NCBI GenBank assembly: GCA_021199235.1
Contig: JAJQIL010000045.1
Location: 1 to 53,364 of the forward strand
DNA length: 53,364 nt
DNA from: Lachnospiraceae bacterium
Lineage (GTDB): Bacteria; Bacillota; Clostridia; Lachnospirales; Lachnospiraceae
Direction of reading: 5' to 3'
Part shown: positions 42,185 through 51,057 of the stretch, piece after piece
How positions within the stretch are numbered: the first letter of the stretch is position 1
Layout of the letters: each line of letters opens with the position of its first letter
Notes under the pieces: generated by a model
Databases searched by the model: none
What the model was told of the DNA's origin: nothing
The model's input: the letters and a program-made list of their open reading frames with translations, nothing else
Made by a program: the position numbers and the translations under genes

Positions 42185-42206
42185 AATTCAGAAAGGATGG
42201 AAAGCT

Positions 42207-42680
42207 ATGGCACATGTGAAATATATGGCATCCAACTGGCTCTATTGTCCGAAATGCGCGCTGTTGTCCGCAGGTCCCCTGCCGCGCACCTGGACATGCC
42301 CGCACTGTGGTTATGAGGAATGCAGGGAAATTGATTCTTCGTATGGAATCACCAGCGCGAAGCGGGAGGAGCTTCAGGCAAAACAGGAGAGCGGGGAAAT
42401 TTCAGAGGAAGAACTCTTTCATCAGTGGGAGGATTATTGCCAGCCGTTTATCGATGAAGTGGTAAAGCAGGATCCCGCGTTTGATCCGGAGGCGTACCGG
42501 ACTACTTCCATTTATGAGGAAGAGAACAGAAGACTGCATGGAGAGCATCCGTCCATGCCGCCGGTCGTCCGTTGCCCGTGGTGCGGCTCCTATGAGACAC
42601 AGAAAATTCGCCGCAAGCTCTTTTCCAGACAGGATAAAAGTCTGAAATATCATTGCGGGAGCTGTGAAAAGGACTTCTAA
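42207..42680 (+). CDS. Small zinc-ribbon protein, unknown function
   Basis: The 157-residue soluble protein has two likely zinc ribbons, CPKC...CPHC near residues 14-34 and CPWC...CGSC near residues 130-155, joined by an acidic helical stretch (KREELQAKQESGEISEEE). I know no function; proteins like this are often annotated as TFIIB-type zinc-ribbon proteins. The ATG follows AAAGGATGG. It has its own promoter and a leader made almost entirely of the tandem palindromic units, so its expression may be controlled at that RNA or DNA structure. Confidence 0.75.
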   Translation: MAHVKYMASNWLYCPKCALLSAGPLPRTWTCPHCGYEECREIDSSYGITSAKREELQAKQESGEISEEELFHQWEDYCQPFIDEVVKQDPAFDPEAYRTTSIYEEENRRLHGEHPSMPPVVRCPWCGSYETQKIRRKLFSRQDKSLKYHCGSCEKDF

Positions 42681-42726
42681 GGTCGCTTCCTTTGAGGCAT
42701 TTCTTTGGGGCAGGGCAGAAATTTCC

Positions 42727-42755
42727 TTTACAGAATGCAAAAAGAATCTTATAAT
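42727..42755 (+). promoter_or_regulatory. Promoter for the surface polysaccharide genes
   Basis: TTTACA (42727-42732), a 17-bp spacer and TATAAT (42750-42755), 70 bp ahead of the first glycosyltransferase. Confidence 0.7.
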
Positions 42756-42824
42756 AATTTTTGCTCAGGCACTGAACCGCTGAGAAAAGAAAAACACAAC
42801 AGATTCGAAGGAGAACCTGGATTC

Positions 42825-43844
42825 ATGAAACTGATCATACAGATACCCTGCTACAACGAGGCGGAGACACTGGAGGTAGCGCTGAATGACCTGCCCCGTC
42901 ATATCGACGGCATTGATGAGATCGAATATCTGATCATCAATGACGGCAGCCGCGACAATACTGTTGAGGTGGCGAAAAAATGGGGCGTGAATTACGTTGT
43001 CAATTTCAAACGGAATAAAGGACTTGCGAAGGGCTTTATGGCCGGACTGGACGCCTGCCTGCGCAACGGCGCGGATATCATTGTAAATACGGATGCGGAC
43101 GACCAGTATGTCGGCGCGGATATTGAAAAGCTGATTGCGCCGATCATAAAGGGGGAGGCAGATATTGTGGTCGGAGAACGCCCCATCGACCAGACGGAGC
43201 ATTTTTCTCCGCTGAAAAAGAAGCTGCAGCACTTTGGAAGCTGGGTGGTCCGTGTGGCTTCGAAGACGGATATTCCGGACGCGCCAAGCGGGTTCCGCGC
43301 GTTCAGCCGGGAAGCCGCAATGCACATGAACGTGATCAACGAGTACACCTACACGCTGGAGACCATCGTGCAGGCGGGGCGCAACAAGATGGCGATTACC
43401 TCCGTGCCGATCCGCACGAATGGTGAGCTTCGTCCCTCGCGGTTGTTTTCCAGCATGTTCGGCTATATCAAGAAATCAATCCTGACGATTTTCCGCGCTT
43501 TTCTCATGTACCGTCCGCTGATGGTGTTCACGACCCTCGGCGCGATCATGAGCGCGATCGGCGTGGGCATCGGCGTGCGCTTCCTGGTCTATATTGCACA
43601 GGGCTCCGGGTCGGGGCATGTGCAGTCCCTGATACTGGCCGCTATGATGATCATTCTCGGCGTGCTGACATTTGTGGTCGGACTGCAGGCGGACGTCATT
43701 TCGGCGAACCGCAAGCTGCTGGAGGACATCCAGTATCATGTGAGAAAGCTTGATTACGAGAATGAGGCGCTGAGAAAAGAGAGAGAAGAACGGGATGGAC
43801 AGACAGCAGATTCTGGAGACATCCAGGGAAAAAGTACTGAATGA
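42825..43844 (+). CDS. GT2 glycosyltransferase with C-terminal membrane pair
   Basis: The 339-residue protein is a family 2 glycosyltransferase of the dolichyl/undecaprenyl-phosphate type. The catalytic domain opens with IIQIPCYNEAETL, has NDGSRDNT and the metal-binding NTDADDQY, and SGFRAFSR later. Two hydrophobic segments follow (about 225-255 and 265-290), then a charged helical tail. Relatives put a sugar on undecaprenyl phosphate at the inner face of the membrane. The start at 42825 follows GGAGAACC. It overlaps the next gene by 50 bp, indicating tight coupling. It heads the surface glycan cluster. Confidence 0.87.
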   Translation: MKLIIQIPCYNEAETLEVALNDLPRHIDGIDEIEYLIINDGSRDNTVEVAKKWGVNYVVNFKRNKGLAKGFMAGLDACLRNGADIIVNTDADDQYVGADIEKLIAPIIKGEADIVVGERPIDQTEHFSPLKKKLQHFGSWVVRVASKTDIPDAPSGFRAFSREAAMHMNVINEYTYTLETIVQAGRNKMAITSVPIRTNGELRPSRLFSSMFGYIKKSILTIFRAFLMYRPLMVFTTLGAIMSAIGVGIGVRFLVYIAQGSGSGHVQSLILAAMMIILGVLTFVVGLQADVISANRKLLEDIQYHVRKLDYENEALRKEREERDGQTADSGDIQGKSTE

Positions 43845-44859
43845 GACCGCGGGGAAGCGGGTCCTTTTTATCACCACAAAGGAACTGACGTACATCCGGA
43901 ATTCGCAGGAAAGAGCCCTGCTTGAGGAATCCGCGGCAAAGCTGAAGATCATCGGCTCGGACAGCCGCAGCTATCCGGCCAGACTGCTGAAGGTGTACCG
44001 GGAGCTCTTAAAGACCCGGGCATCAGACTTTGATCTGGTGTTCATCGGGTTCGCCCCGCAGCTGGTGTTGCCGTTCTGGAGCTGGAAATTCAGAAAAAAC
44101 CGGGTGATGATCGACTTTTTCATATCCATGTATGACACCTTTGTGAATGACCGCAAACGTTTCAGCGGCAGTTCCCCGGTCGGGAAGCTGCTGATGAAGC
44201 TCGATCGGAGTACACTGCGGAAAGCGGACAGCATTATCTGCGATACGAAGGCCCATGGAAATTATTTCGCGGAGGATCTGGGCGCGGACAAAGACCGGCT
44301 GATGCCCCTGTATCTGGAAGCGGACAGAAGCATTTACGATCCGGGGAACTTCCCGGAAGCGGGGCGGCGGGAGAACAGGCCGGATCATTTAAAGGACAGG
44401 CTTGTGGTTCTGTATTTTGGCAGTGTGCTGCCGCTGCAGGGGATCGATGTGATCCTTGCCGCCTTTGACAGGCTGAAAGACGACGATCGGTTTTATTTTT
44501 ACATGATCGGACCGGTCGATGCCCGGTATGACCGCCCCGAAAGCAGAAATATTGAATATATTTCCTGGCTCTCCCAGAAGGAACTGGCGGAACATATCGC
44601 CATGGCGGATCTTTGCCTGACCGGACATTTTAACGCCGGAATCGACAAGGCGAAACGGACAATTCCCGGTAAGGCATATATCTATCAGGCGATGGAGAAG
44701 CCGATGATCCTCGGCGATAATCCGGCCAACCGGGAGCTGTTTTCCGAGGAAGACGGCAATATTTATTTTGTACAGATGGGCAGCCCGGAAGCGCTTGCTT
44801 CGAAAATAATGGATATTTATGAAAAATGTAGCGGTTCAGAACAGCAGAACACGTTCTGA
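43795..44859 (+). CDS. GT4-like glycosyltransferase
   Basis: The 354-residue protein has a GT-B look: an N-terminal half with VLFITTKE and DLVFIGFAPQ, and a C-terminal half with LVVLYFGSVLPLQGIDVILAAF and ADLCLTGHF...KAYIYQAMEKPMI, the nucleotide-sugar site of the GT4 family. It transfers a sugar to a growing chain; donor and acceptor are unknown. It starts inside the end of the preceding GT2 gene (50-bp overlap). A hairpin GTTCAGAAC/GTTCTGAAC (44834-44861) overlaps its stop and marks the gap to the next gene. Confidence 0.8.
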   Translation: MDRQQILETSREKVLNETAGKRVLFITTKELTYIRNSQERALLEESAAKLKIIGSDSRSYPARLLKVYRELLKTRASDFDLVFIGFAPQLVLPFWSWKFRKNRVMIDFFISMYDTFVNDRKRFSGSSPVGKLLMKLDRSTLRKADSIICDTKAHGNYFAEDLGADKDRLMPLYLEADRSIYDPGNFPEAGRRENRPDHLKDRLVVLYFGSVLPLQGIDVILAAFDRLKDDDRFYFYMIGPVDARYDRPESRNIEYISWLSQKELAEHIAMADLCLTGHFNAGIDKAKRTIPGKAYIYQAMEKPMILGDNPANRELFSEEDGNIYFVQMGSPEALASKIMDIYEKCSGSEQQNTF

Positions 44860-44861
44860 AC
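44834..44861. other. Hairpin at the end of the GT4 gene
   Basis: GTTCAGAAC (44834-44842) pairs perfectly with GTTCTGAAC (44853-44861), a 10-nt loop, no T-run. The sequence after it (TGTCAC) recalls the right arm of the palindromic units, so it may be a decayed member. Confidence 0.45.
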
Positions 44862-44897
44862 TGTCACATAAAATGCCAAAACAATCACGGAGATATC

Positions 44898-46109
44898 ATG
44901 ATCAATCAGATAAAAAAATTTGCCGGAAAAAACCGGTTCTGCGAAAGACTGATCTATGCGGCGTACAGAATCTGTATGGCGCTTTATTCTCTGGTTTTTT
45001 TTGCCTGCCGGATCTTTCCGGTAAAGGACAATAAGATTGTCTGCTGCAATATGAAAGGGAAACGGTACGGCGACAATCCCAAGTATATCCTCGATGAGAT
45101 CATCCGCCAGGATCTGGACTATGAACTCATCTGGCTGATGAAAAGCAAAGACGACGAGGATATGCCGAAGCAGGTGAAACGCGCCCCCTACAATCCCTTT
45201 TCCATTGCTTATCACCTTTCGACGGCGAAGGTCTGGATCGACTCCAACATGAAATCCTGCGGTGTGCGCAAACGAAAAAATCAGTATTATATTCAGACCT
45301 GGCACGGAAGCTACGGTTTAAAGAAGATCGCCTGCGATATAAATGGAGGTAATAGCCTGATCGATACGTATTCCGCGGTCTGCAATGCGAAGCTGGAAGA
45401 TGTGATGGTCTCCAACAGCCGGAAAACGACGGAGATCTACCGGAACGCGTTCCGCTATTCCGGATATGTACTGGAGTGCGGAAGCCCGAGAAATGATATT
45501 TTTTTCGAGGAACAAAAGCCATACCGGGAGAAAATAGACCGTGTATTCGGTACGGAAAATAAGCGGATCGTGCTTTACGCGCCGACCTTCCGCGCGGATT
45601 TCAACACGGACTGCATGCACATGGATTTTGAAAGGCTGCTTCAGACGCTGGAAGAGCGTTTCGGCGGAGAGTGGGTCGTTCTGGTGCGCCTTCATCCGAA
45701 CAATATGTCGAACGCGGAATCCTTTATCCGCTATTCCAGGCGCATCCTGAACGCGACTGCGTACAATGTCATGCAGGAGCTTCTGGTAGCAAGTGAACTG
45801 CTCATCACGGATTATTCCAGCTGTATGTTTGATTTTGTGACGACCGGCAAGCCCTGCTTTCTCTATGCGACAGACATCGACCGGTACAAAGGGGAGCGCG
45901 ACTTTTATTTTGATATCTTCGACCTTCCGTTTCCGGTGGCGCAGAATAACGACGAACTGGTGCAGAACATCCGGGAGTTTGACCGGGAGCAGTACCGTGA
46001 AAAGCTGGGCGGCCTCTTTGAACAGGTCGGGCTGTGCGACAAAGGAACGGCCTGCAGACAGGTGGTGGAGGCCATTCGGAAGCATTGTGAAGGCGCCGGG
46101 CAGCTGTAA
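44898..46109 (+). CDS. CDP-glycerol glycerophosphotransferase family protein
   Basis: The 403-residue protein belongs to the TagB/TagF-like family that adds glycerol-phosphate or ribitol-phosphate to teichoic-acid-like or capsular chains. Family stretches are QTWHGSYGLKKI, LYAPTFRADF, VRLHPNN and ITDYSSCMFDF, the last two holding the catalytic His/Asp-type residues. It begins with a short hydrophobic segment (MALYSLVFFACRIF) that may attach to the membrane. The ATG follows GGAGATATC. It suggests a phosphodiester-containing surface polymer; no cytidylyltransferase is in the window. Confidence 0.88.
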   Translation: MINQIKKFAGKNRFCERLIYAAYRICMALYSLVFFACRIFPVKDNKIVCCNMKGKRYGDNPKYILDEIIRQDLDYELIWLMKSKDDEDMPKQVKRAPYNPFSIAYHLSTAKVWIDSNMKSCGVRKRKNQYYIQTWHGSYGLKKIACDINGGNSLIDTYSAVCNAKLEDVMVSNSRKTTEIYRNAFRYSGYVLECGSPRNDIFFEEQKPYREKIDRVFGTENKRIVLYAPTFRADFNTDCMHMDFERLLQTLEERFGGEWVVLVRLHPNNMSNAESFIRYSRRILNATAYNVMQELLVASELLITDYSSCMFDFVTTGKPCFLYATDIDRYKGERDFYFDIFDLPFPVAQNNDELVQNIREFDREQYREKLGGLFEQVGLCDKGTACRQVVEAIRKHCEGAGQL

Positions 46110-46178
46110 AGAAGAAGCAGAGGCAACTGTGAGGGCTCCCAGGCGGCTGTAAGGAAGAAGCAGAGCGGAAACAGTGAG
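46104..46178 (+). repeat. Imperfect direct repeat in the gap before the Stealth gene
   Basis: CTGTAAAGAAGAAGCAGAG (46104 on) recurs as CTGTAAGGAAGAAGCAGAG (46147 on), each followed within 10 bases by AACTGTGAG or AACAGTGAG. Spacing is 43 bp and the first copy includes the stop codon of the upstream gene. It looks like a local duplication. Confidence 0.6.
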
Positions 46179-46199
46179 AAAACAGAGGAGAAACAGGGA

Positions 46200-47204
46200 A
46201 TGAGCGACATTGATTTTGTGCTGACGTATCTGGACGCAAATGATGTGGAATGGCAGAAGGAAAAGAACAAATACAGCCCGGACAAGTTCGCTGACGTGAA
46301 TCCCAACCGGTATCGCGACTGGGATAATTTACAGTATTTTTTCAGAGGCGTAGAGAAATATGCTCCCTGGGTCCGCAAAATTCACTTTGTCACCTGCGGT
46401 CACCTTCCCAAATGGCTGAACACGGAGCATCCGAAGCTTCATATTGTGAGACATGAGGATTATATTCCCAAAGAATGGCTGCCGACGTTCAGCAGCCGCT
46501 GCATTGATATGAATCTTCACCGCATCGACGGGTTATCGGAGCATTTTGTCTATTTTAACGACGACATGTTTCTGACCGCGCCGGTGAAAGAAGAGGTGTT
46601 TTTCCAAAACGGGCTGCCGTGTGATTCCGCGATTTTAAGTCCTCAGTCCTTTACATCGGAAGAACAGATACAGCTCTTCCTTGCTCCCGTTATGAATTTA
46701 TCTCTGATCAATAAATATTTTAACCGGAGCAAAGTGATGCGCTCTGATCCGGCCAAATGGTTTTCACCGAAGTACAGGGGAGAACTGTTCCGGACACTGA
46801 CCATGCTGCCGTATCCCCGTTTCCGCGGATTTTTGCCCATTCATCTGCCGTATTCTTATAACAGAAGTACCTATGAAAAAGTGTGGGAACTGGAAAAAGA
46901 CCGTCTGTCGGAAGTGTCCTCCCACAGATTCCGTGAGGTGACAGATTACAACCACTGGCTGTTTTCCTACTGGCAATACGCATCGGGTGAGTTTTCTCCC
47001 CGCAATCCGCATCTGGGCCATGTCTATCAGCTTCGCACCCGGACGGAAGCGGAGAAAGCAGGACAGTCAATCACTGGTCAGAAGTACAAAATGATCTGTC
47101 TGAATGACGCGGTATGTGATTCAGAAGAGTTTGAAGAAACTGTGAGTATCGTGAATTCTGCTTTGGAAACCATTCTGCCGGGAAAAAGTTCGTTTGAAAA
47201 ATGA
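46200..47204 (+). CDS. Stealth-family capsular polysaccharide phosphotransferase
   Basis: The 334-residue enzyme of the Stealth family transfers hexose-1-phosphate to a growing chain, making a phosphodiester link. Conserved region 1 appears as IDFVLTYLDANDVEW (4-18); region 2 spans RDWDNLQYFFRGVEKYAPW, KIHFVTCGHLPKWL and VYFNDDMFLT; region 3/4-like text, including NHWLFSYWQYA, lies near the C-terminus. The start follows GAGGAGAAACAGG. With the preceding CDP-glycerol transferase it predicts a phosphate-rich surface polymer. Confidence 0.88.
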   Translation: MSDIDFVLTYLDANDVEWQKEKNKYSPDKFADVNPNRYRDWDNLQYFFRGVEKYAPWVRKIHFVTCGHLPKWLNTEHPKLHIVRHEDYIPKEWLPTFSSRCIDMNLHRIDGLSEHFVYFNDDMFLTAPVKEEVFFQNGLPCDSAILSPQSFTSEEQIQLFLAPVMNLSLINKYFNRSKVMRSDPAKWFSPKYRGELFRTLTMLPYPRFRGFLPIHLPYSYNRSTYEKVWELEKDRLSEVSSHRFREVTDYNHWLFSYWQYASGEFSPRNPHLGHVYQLRTRTEAEKAGQSITGQKYKMICLNDAVCDSEEFEETVSIVNSALETILPGKSSFEK

Positions 47205-47220
47205 AAGAAAGGATGAACGG

Positions 47221-48345
47221 ATGAAAACACTGTATCTTCATATAGGCACACCAAAAACGGCTACTTCCTCTGTCCAGCTCTTTTGCAGGAAAAACAGGCC
47301 GCAGCTTCACAGATACGGATATGAGTTTCCAATCCTGCTGCAAAAATATCCGCTTGTTGGACATGACCGCAATGGACATTTTCTGGTGGACTCCTCACCG
47401 AAGCTTGACGGGAACGGCCGGATTGAAAACACGGAGGACGATACTCCCAAAAGGCGGGAGATTCGACGGAAGCATCTTGCCGCCGGAATGAAAGCAGTTC
47501 ACAAAGCGTTTGACAGATACGACAATGTGATCTTATCTGATGAAAGCCTCTGGCTGTCATTGAATTATAATCAGCGTAATCCTCTGGATATATTGTGTGG
47601 GGATGCGCAAGAGTATGGCTATCGTATAAAAGTGATCGTATATCTGCGCCGGCAGGATCAGTTTGTGATTTCCCGCTGGAACCAGCTTATAAAAGAAGGG
47701 GCGGTCAGCCAGACATTTCAGGAATATCTGGACGACCTTTTAACAAGACGGCCTCTGATAGTGGATTATGCGGAATCTCTTGATCGCATCGCCGCAAAAA
47801 TCGGCAAAGAAAATGTGATCGTTCGCCGGTTTGAACCATCCACCTGGGTGGGCGGCTCAGTTTATACTGATTTTATGGACGCAATATCACTTGCGCCTGA
47901 CGCACCGGTGAAACCGCTGAAAAAGGCCGCAAATACCAGTCTGACCCTTAACTTTGTTGAGATTCAGAGACAGATCAATGCCAGTACGGACATTTCGAAT
48001 GCCAGAAAGAGCTTTCTTTGCTATTTTCTGCGAAAAGCATCCAGAAAGCATGAGGAGCATTCCGGGTACGGAGCATTTTCTACAGAAGAAACACGGGAAT
48101 TTCTTGCCCGGTACGAGGAAGGAAATGCCCGTCTGGCAAAAGAATATCTGGGAGAAGAGGGCAGCCTGTTTTCGCCGGTCATAAAGGAGACCAGAAAGTG
48201 GACGCCGGACAATGAATACATGGAAGAGGACCGGAATTTCTTCAGTCAGGAGATCTCGAAGGCCTCACATGGACTGCCCCTGTGGGAATACAGGTGCAAG
48301 CATCTTATTAAGGAAGGTACACAGAAGGTGCTGTCCCGCTTTTAA
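47221..48345 (+). CDS. Sulfotransferase-like P-loop protein 1
   Basis: The 374-residue protein opens with YLHIGTPKTATSS (5-17), which matches the phosphosulfate-binding loop of PAPS-dependent sulfotransferases, and has VILSDESLW and KVIVYLRRQDQFV, the latter like the 3'-phosphate site. It may add sulfate to the surface glycan; the assignment rests on motifs only and other P-loop transferases are possible. The start at 47221 follows AAAGGATGAACGG. It has a clear paralogue on the opposite strand at 52029-53162, sharing the same P-loop, RRQDQ and NPLDILC stretches. Confidence 0.7.
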   Translation: MKTLYLHIGTPKTATSSVQLFCRKNRPQLHRYGYEFPILLQKYPLVGHDRNGHFLVDSSPKLDGNGRIENTEDDTPKRREIRRKHLAAGMKAVHKAFDRYDNVILSDESLWLSLNYNQRNPLDILCGDAQEYGYRIKVIVYLRRQDQFVISRWNQLIKEGAVSQTFQEYLDDLLTRRPLIVDYAESLDRIAAKIGKENVIVRRFEPSTWVGGSVYTDFMDAISLAPDAPVKPLKKAANTSLTLNFVEIQRQINASTDISNARKSFLCYFLRKASRKHEEHSGYGAFSTEETREFLARYEEGNARLAKEYLGEEGSLFSPVIKETRKWTPDNEYMEEDRNFFSQEISKASHGLPLWEYRCKHLIKEGTQKVLSRF

Positions 48346-48395
48346 TGCGCAGGGCTGCGTAAGGAATTTTCCCGGCTATTGGTGGAGGAACTGGA

Positions 48396-49613
48396 ATGAA
48401 AAATGTACTGATCGTTGGTGCAAATCTAAAAAATAAAGGCGCACAATCCATGCTTTTTACTACGGTTGACGCGATTCGAAAATACAAACCGGACTGTGCT
48501 GTTTATTATGCCTCCGATGAGACCTGCGACATGTCTGAATACACGTTTGGACACGTCTTTTATTCGAACCACGCGAGACAGATTGCCCTGCAGAATCAGA
48601 AGCTTCTGCATACGATCAAGGCCGCGCTGAGCGATACGGCAAAATATCTGAAGGGGAAAAAGGAGAATCTGTGGTGTTCGAACGATCTGTCAAAGCTGAT
48701 CAAAGAGACAGAATGCATCGTTGACCTCAGCGGATTCGCTCTGGGGGATAAATGGCCGGTAAAAAGAATTGAGCGTTATCTGGACGGCATTCGGCTGGCG
48801 CAGAAATATCAGATTCCGATCATTCTGATGCCTCAGTCTTTCGGCCCGTTCTGTTTTAAACCGGAACAAAGCTATCTGCTCGATGAAATGAAAGAGCTGC
48901 TGCCGTATGCGGACATTATTTTTGCCAGGGAAAAAGAAGGATATGCTTACTTAAAAGAACAGTTCGGCTTATCGAATGTCAGACTGTCTTCCGATCTGGT
49001 GCTGCAAAGCGAAGGAGTCGATCCCGCTAATATATGGAAACACCCGCAGTCCATTGCGGCTCCGGAAATCCGGACGGATGCGGTCGGTATTGTTCCTAAT
49101 AAGAAGTGTTTTACTTTTGGCAGTAAAAACGATATCCTGAATCTGTACCGCGGCATCATGGATGAGCTGCGTGATGCTGGAAAAAAGCTGTATATCCTGC
49201 GGCATTCGAAAGAGGATCGGGAGGTCTGCCGGTGGATCTATGAGTGCTATGCGGACGATCCAGATGTTTATCTGCTGGAAAATGATTTTTCCTGTCTGGA
49301 ATATGATGAGATTGTTAAACACTTTCAGTTTATTATATGTTCGCGGTTCCATGGCGCGGTGCATGCGTATCGAAACGCGGTGCCGTGTGTTTTGCTCGGA
49401 TGGGCTGTAAAATATCAGGAGCTTGCAGAACTGCTGCAACAGGGAAACTATGTTTTTAATATTGTAGAGAATGCTTCTGAGACCACACGGATACGGAAGT
49501 GTGTTCAGGGCATGTTACAGAATTATGAGAACGAATCAGAGATCATAAAAAACAGAGTCGCAGAGATCCAGAGAGAAAGCTGTCTGGACTGCCTGAAAAA
49601 ATATATTAAATGA
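48396..49613 (+). CDS. Polysaccharide pyruvyl transferase family protein
   Basis: The 405-residue protein belongs to the CsaB/PssM-like family that adds ketal pyruvate to cell-wall or capsular sugars. Typical text includes the N-terminal VLIVGANLKNKGAQSML, LSGFALGD, ILMPQSFGPF, and the CSRFHGAVHAYRNAVPC stretch near the C-terminus with the key His. The start follows GGAGGAACTGG. The stop overlaps a possible ATG of the flippase gene. It implies pyruvylated sugars in the surface polymer. Confidence 0.85.
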   Translation: MKNVLIVGANLKNKGAQSMLFTTVDAIRKYKPDCAVYYASDETCDMSEYTFGHVFYSNHARQIALQNQKLLHTIKAALSDTAKYLKGKKENLWCSNDLSKLIKETECIVDLSGFALGDKWPVKRIERYLDGIRLAQKYQIPIILMPQSFGPFCFKPEQSYLLDEMKELLPYADIIFAREKEGYAYLKEQFGLSNVRLSSDLVLQSEGVDPANIWKHPQSIAAPEIRTDAVGIVPNKKCFTFGSKNDILNLYRGIMDELRDAGKKLYILRHSKEDREVCRWIYECYADDPDVYLLENDFSCLEYDEIVKHFQFIICSRFHGAVHAYRNAVPCVLLGWAVKYQELAELLQQGNYVFNIVENASETTRIRKCVQGMLQNYENESEIIKNRVAEIQRESCLDCLKKYIK

Positions 49614-49624
49614 CGAGGCGTGAT

Positions 49625-51052
49625 ATGGCTGTAAAAGAAAACAGAGAAAAAAATTTTGCAAAGAACACATTCATCATTTCTTTGGGAACGGTTTTGCCGA
49701 AGTTTACTTCATTTATCACATTACCGATCCTTACAGGACGTCTGACAACAGCGGAATACGGAACCCATGATCTGATCACAACGCTGGTTTCCCTGTTCCT
49801 TCCTATGGTGACCCTGCAGATACAGTCCGCTGCTTTTCGATTTTTGATTGATCGCCGCAATGATAAAAAGGAAGTAGACCGGGTTATTACAAATATCATT
49901 GCATATATCGTACCGGTATCTCTTGCTGCCCTTGTGATCCTGTTTTTTGTTCTTCAGAATCTGACGGCGGAAATCCGTTTCCTGATCTGCGTGTATTTCT
50001 TTGTGGATATTCTGCTGAAAGCTGCGCAGCAGATCGTGAGGGGACTTTCTAATAATAAACTGTATTCCGCGAGTTCAATCCTTCATTCGATACTAAATAT
50101 GCTGTTTCTGATACTTTTTGTTTCAGTGGCTGACCGCGGACTGGAAGGTGTCCTTGCAGCTTCAACTTTGTCGATTGTTGCGGGAATCCTTCTTTTGACG
50201 ATCAGAAGCGGAATGTTAAAGCATATCCACATTTCGCTTGTTTCGGGTTCCCTGCTGAAAGAGATGCTGAGCTATTCGTGGCCGCTGGTTCCGAATTCGC
50301 TTTCTTTATGGGCGCTGAAAATGTCAGATCGGCTTGTGATTACTTTTTTCCTGGGGGTGGAAGCGAATGCAATGTATTCTGTTGCAAATAAGATTCCTTC
50401 CCTTTTGAACACATTACAGAGTACATTTTCGCTGGCATGGCAGGAAAACGCTTCCCTTGCGGTAAAGGATAACGATTCCTCTGCGTACTATACGCATATG
50501 TTTGATGAGATGTTCTGCATTTTGTCCGGGGTGACAGCACTTTTGATCGCTGCGACTCCGATCCTGTTCTGGCTGCTTATAAACAGCAAATACAACGACG
50601 CGTACGTTCAGATGCCGATCCTGTTTCTGGGAATGCTGTTTTCCTGCCTGTCTTCCTTTATGGGGGGAATTTATATTGCGCATAAGAAAACAAAAAGTGT
50701 TGGCATTATGACAGTGGTAGCGGCCGGGATTAATTTGCTGATCGATCTGCTGCTGGTAAATGTGGTCGGTATCTTTGCCGGTTCCATCTCGACACTGGCG
50801 GCGTATCTGTTTCTTACGATCGAGCGTATGATAGGAGCGACGCGCCTGGAGGATATTCATTATAATATAAAGAAGATTCTGCTGCTTCTGGCGGTTTTAT
50901 GTCTGATGAGCGGGCTTTGCTGGATCAATACACTGCCGGGCAATATTCTCAATATCGTGATCGGGACAGTGTTCACCTGTGCGACTAACTGGCAGATTGT
51001 AAAGCTTTTGTTTCAGATGATCCGGAAAAAAGTGTTTCGGAAGGAGGCATAG
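49625..51052 (+). CDS. Polysaccharide flippase (Wzx/MATE-like)
   Basis: The 475-residue membrane protein has about 12 to 14 hydrophobic segments and the opening NFAKNTFIISLGTVLPKFTSFITLPILTGRL typical of polysaccharide exporters (quoted here only to mark the family; key residues are the PxxT and the Gly-Thr-Val turn). It should move lipid-linked repeat units across the membrane. Start 49625 has GAGG 6 bp upstream; an ATG at 49610, overlapping the previous stop, is an alternative. No polymerase (Wzy) gene is visible in the window, so it may lie beyond 53 kb or chains may be built by the phosphotransferases. Confidence 0.88.
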   Translation: MAVKENREKNFAKNTFIISLGTVLPKFTSFITLPILTGRLTTAEYGTHDLITTLVSLFLPMVTLQIQSAAFRFLIDRRNDKKEVDRVITNIIAYIVPVSLAALVILFFVLQNLTAEIRFLICVYFFVDILLKAAQQIVRGLSNNKLYSASSILHSILNMLFLILFVSVADRGLEGVLAASTLSIVAGILLLTIRSGMLKHIHISLVSGSLLKEMLSYSWPLVPNSLSLWALKMSDRLVITFFLGVEANAMYSVANKIPSLLNTLQSTFSLAWQENASLAVKDNDSSAYYTHMFDEMFCILSGVTALLIAATPILFWLLINSKYNDAYVQMPILFLGMLFSCLSSFMGGIYIAHKKTKSVGIMTVVAAGINLLIDLLLVNVVGIFAGSISTLAAYLFLTIERMIGATRLEDIHYNIKKILLLLAVLCLMSGLCWINTLPGNILNIVIGTVFTCATNWQIVKLLFQMIRKKVFRKEA

Positions 51053-51057
51053 GAGAT

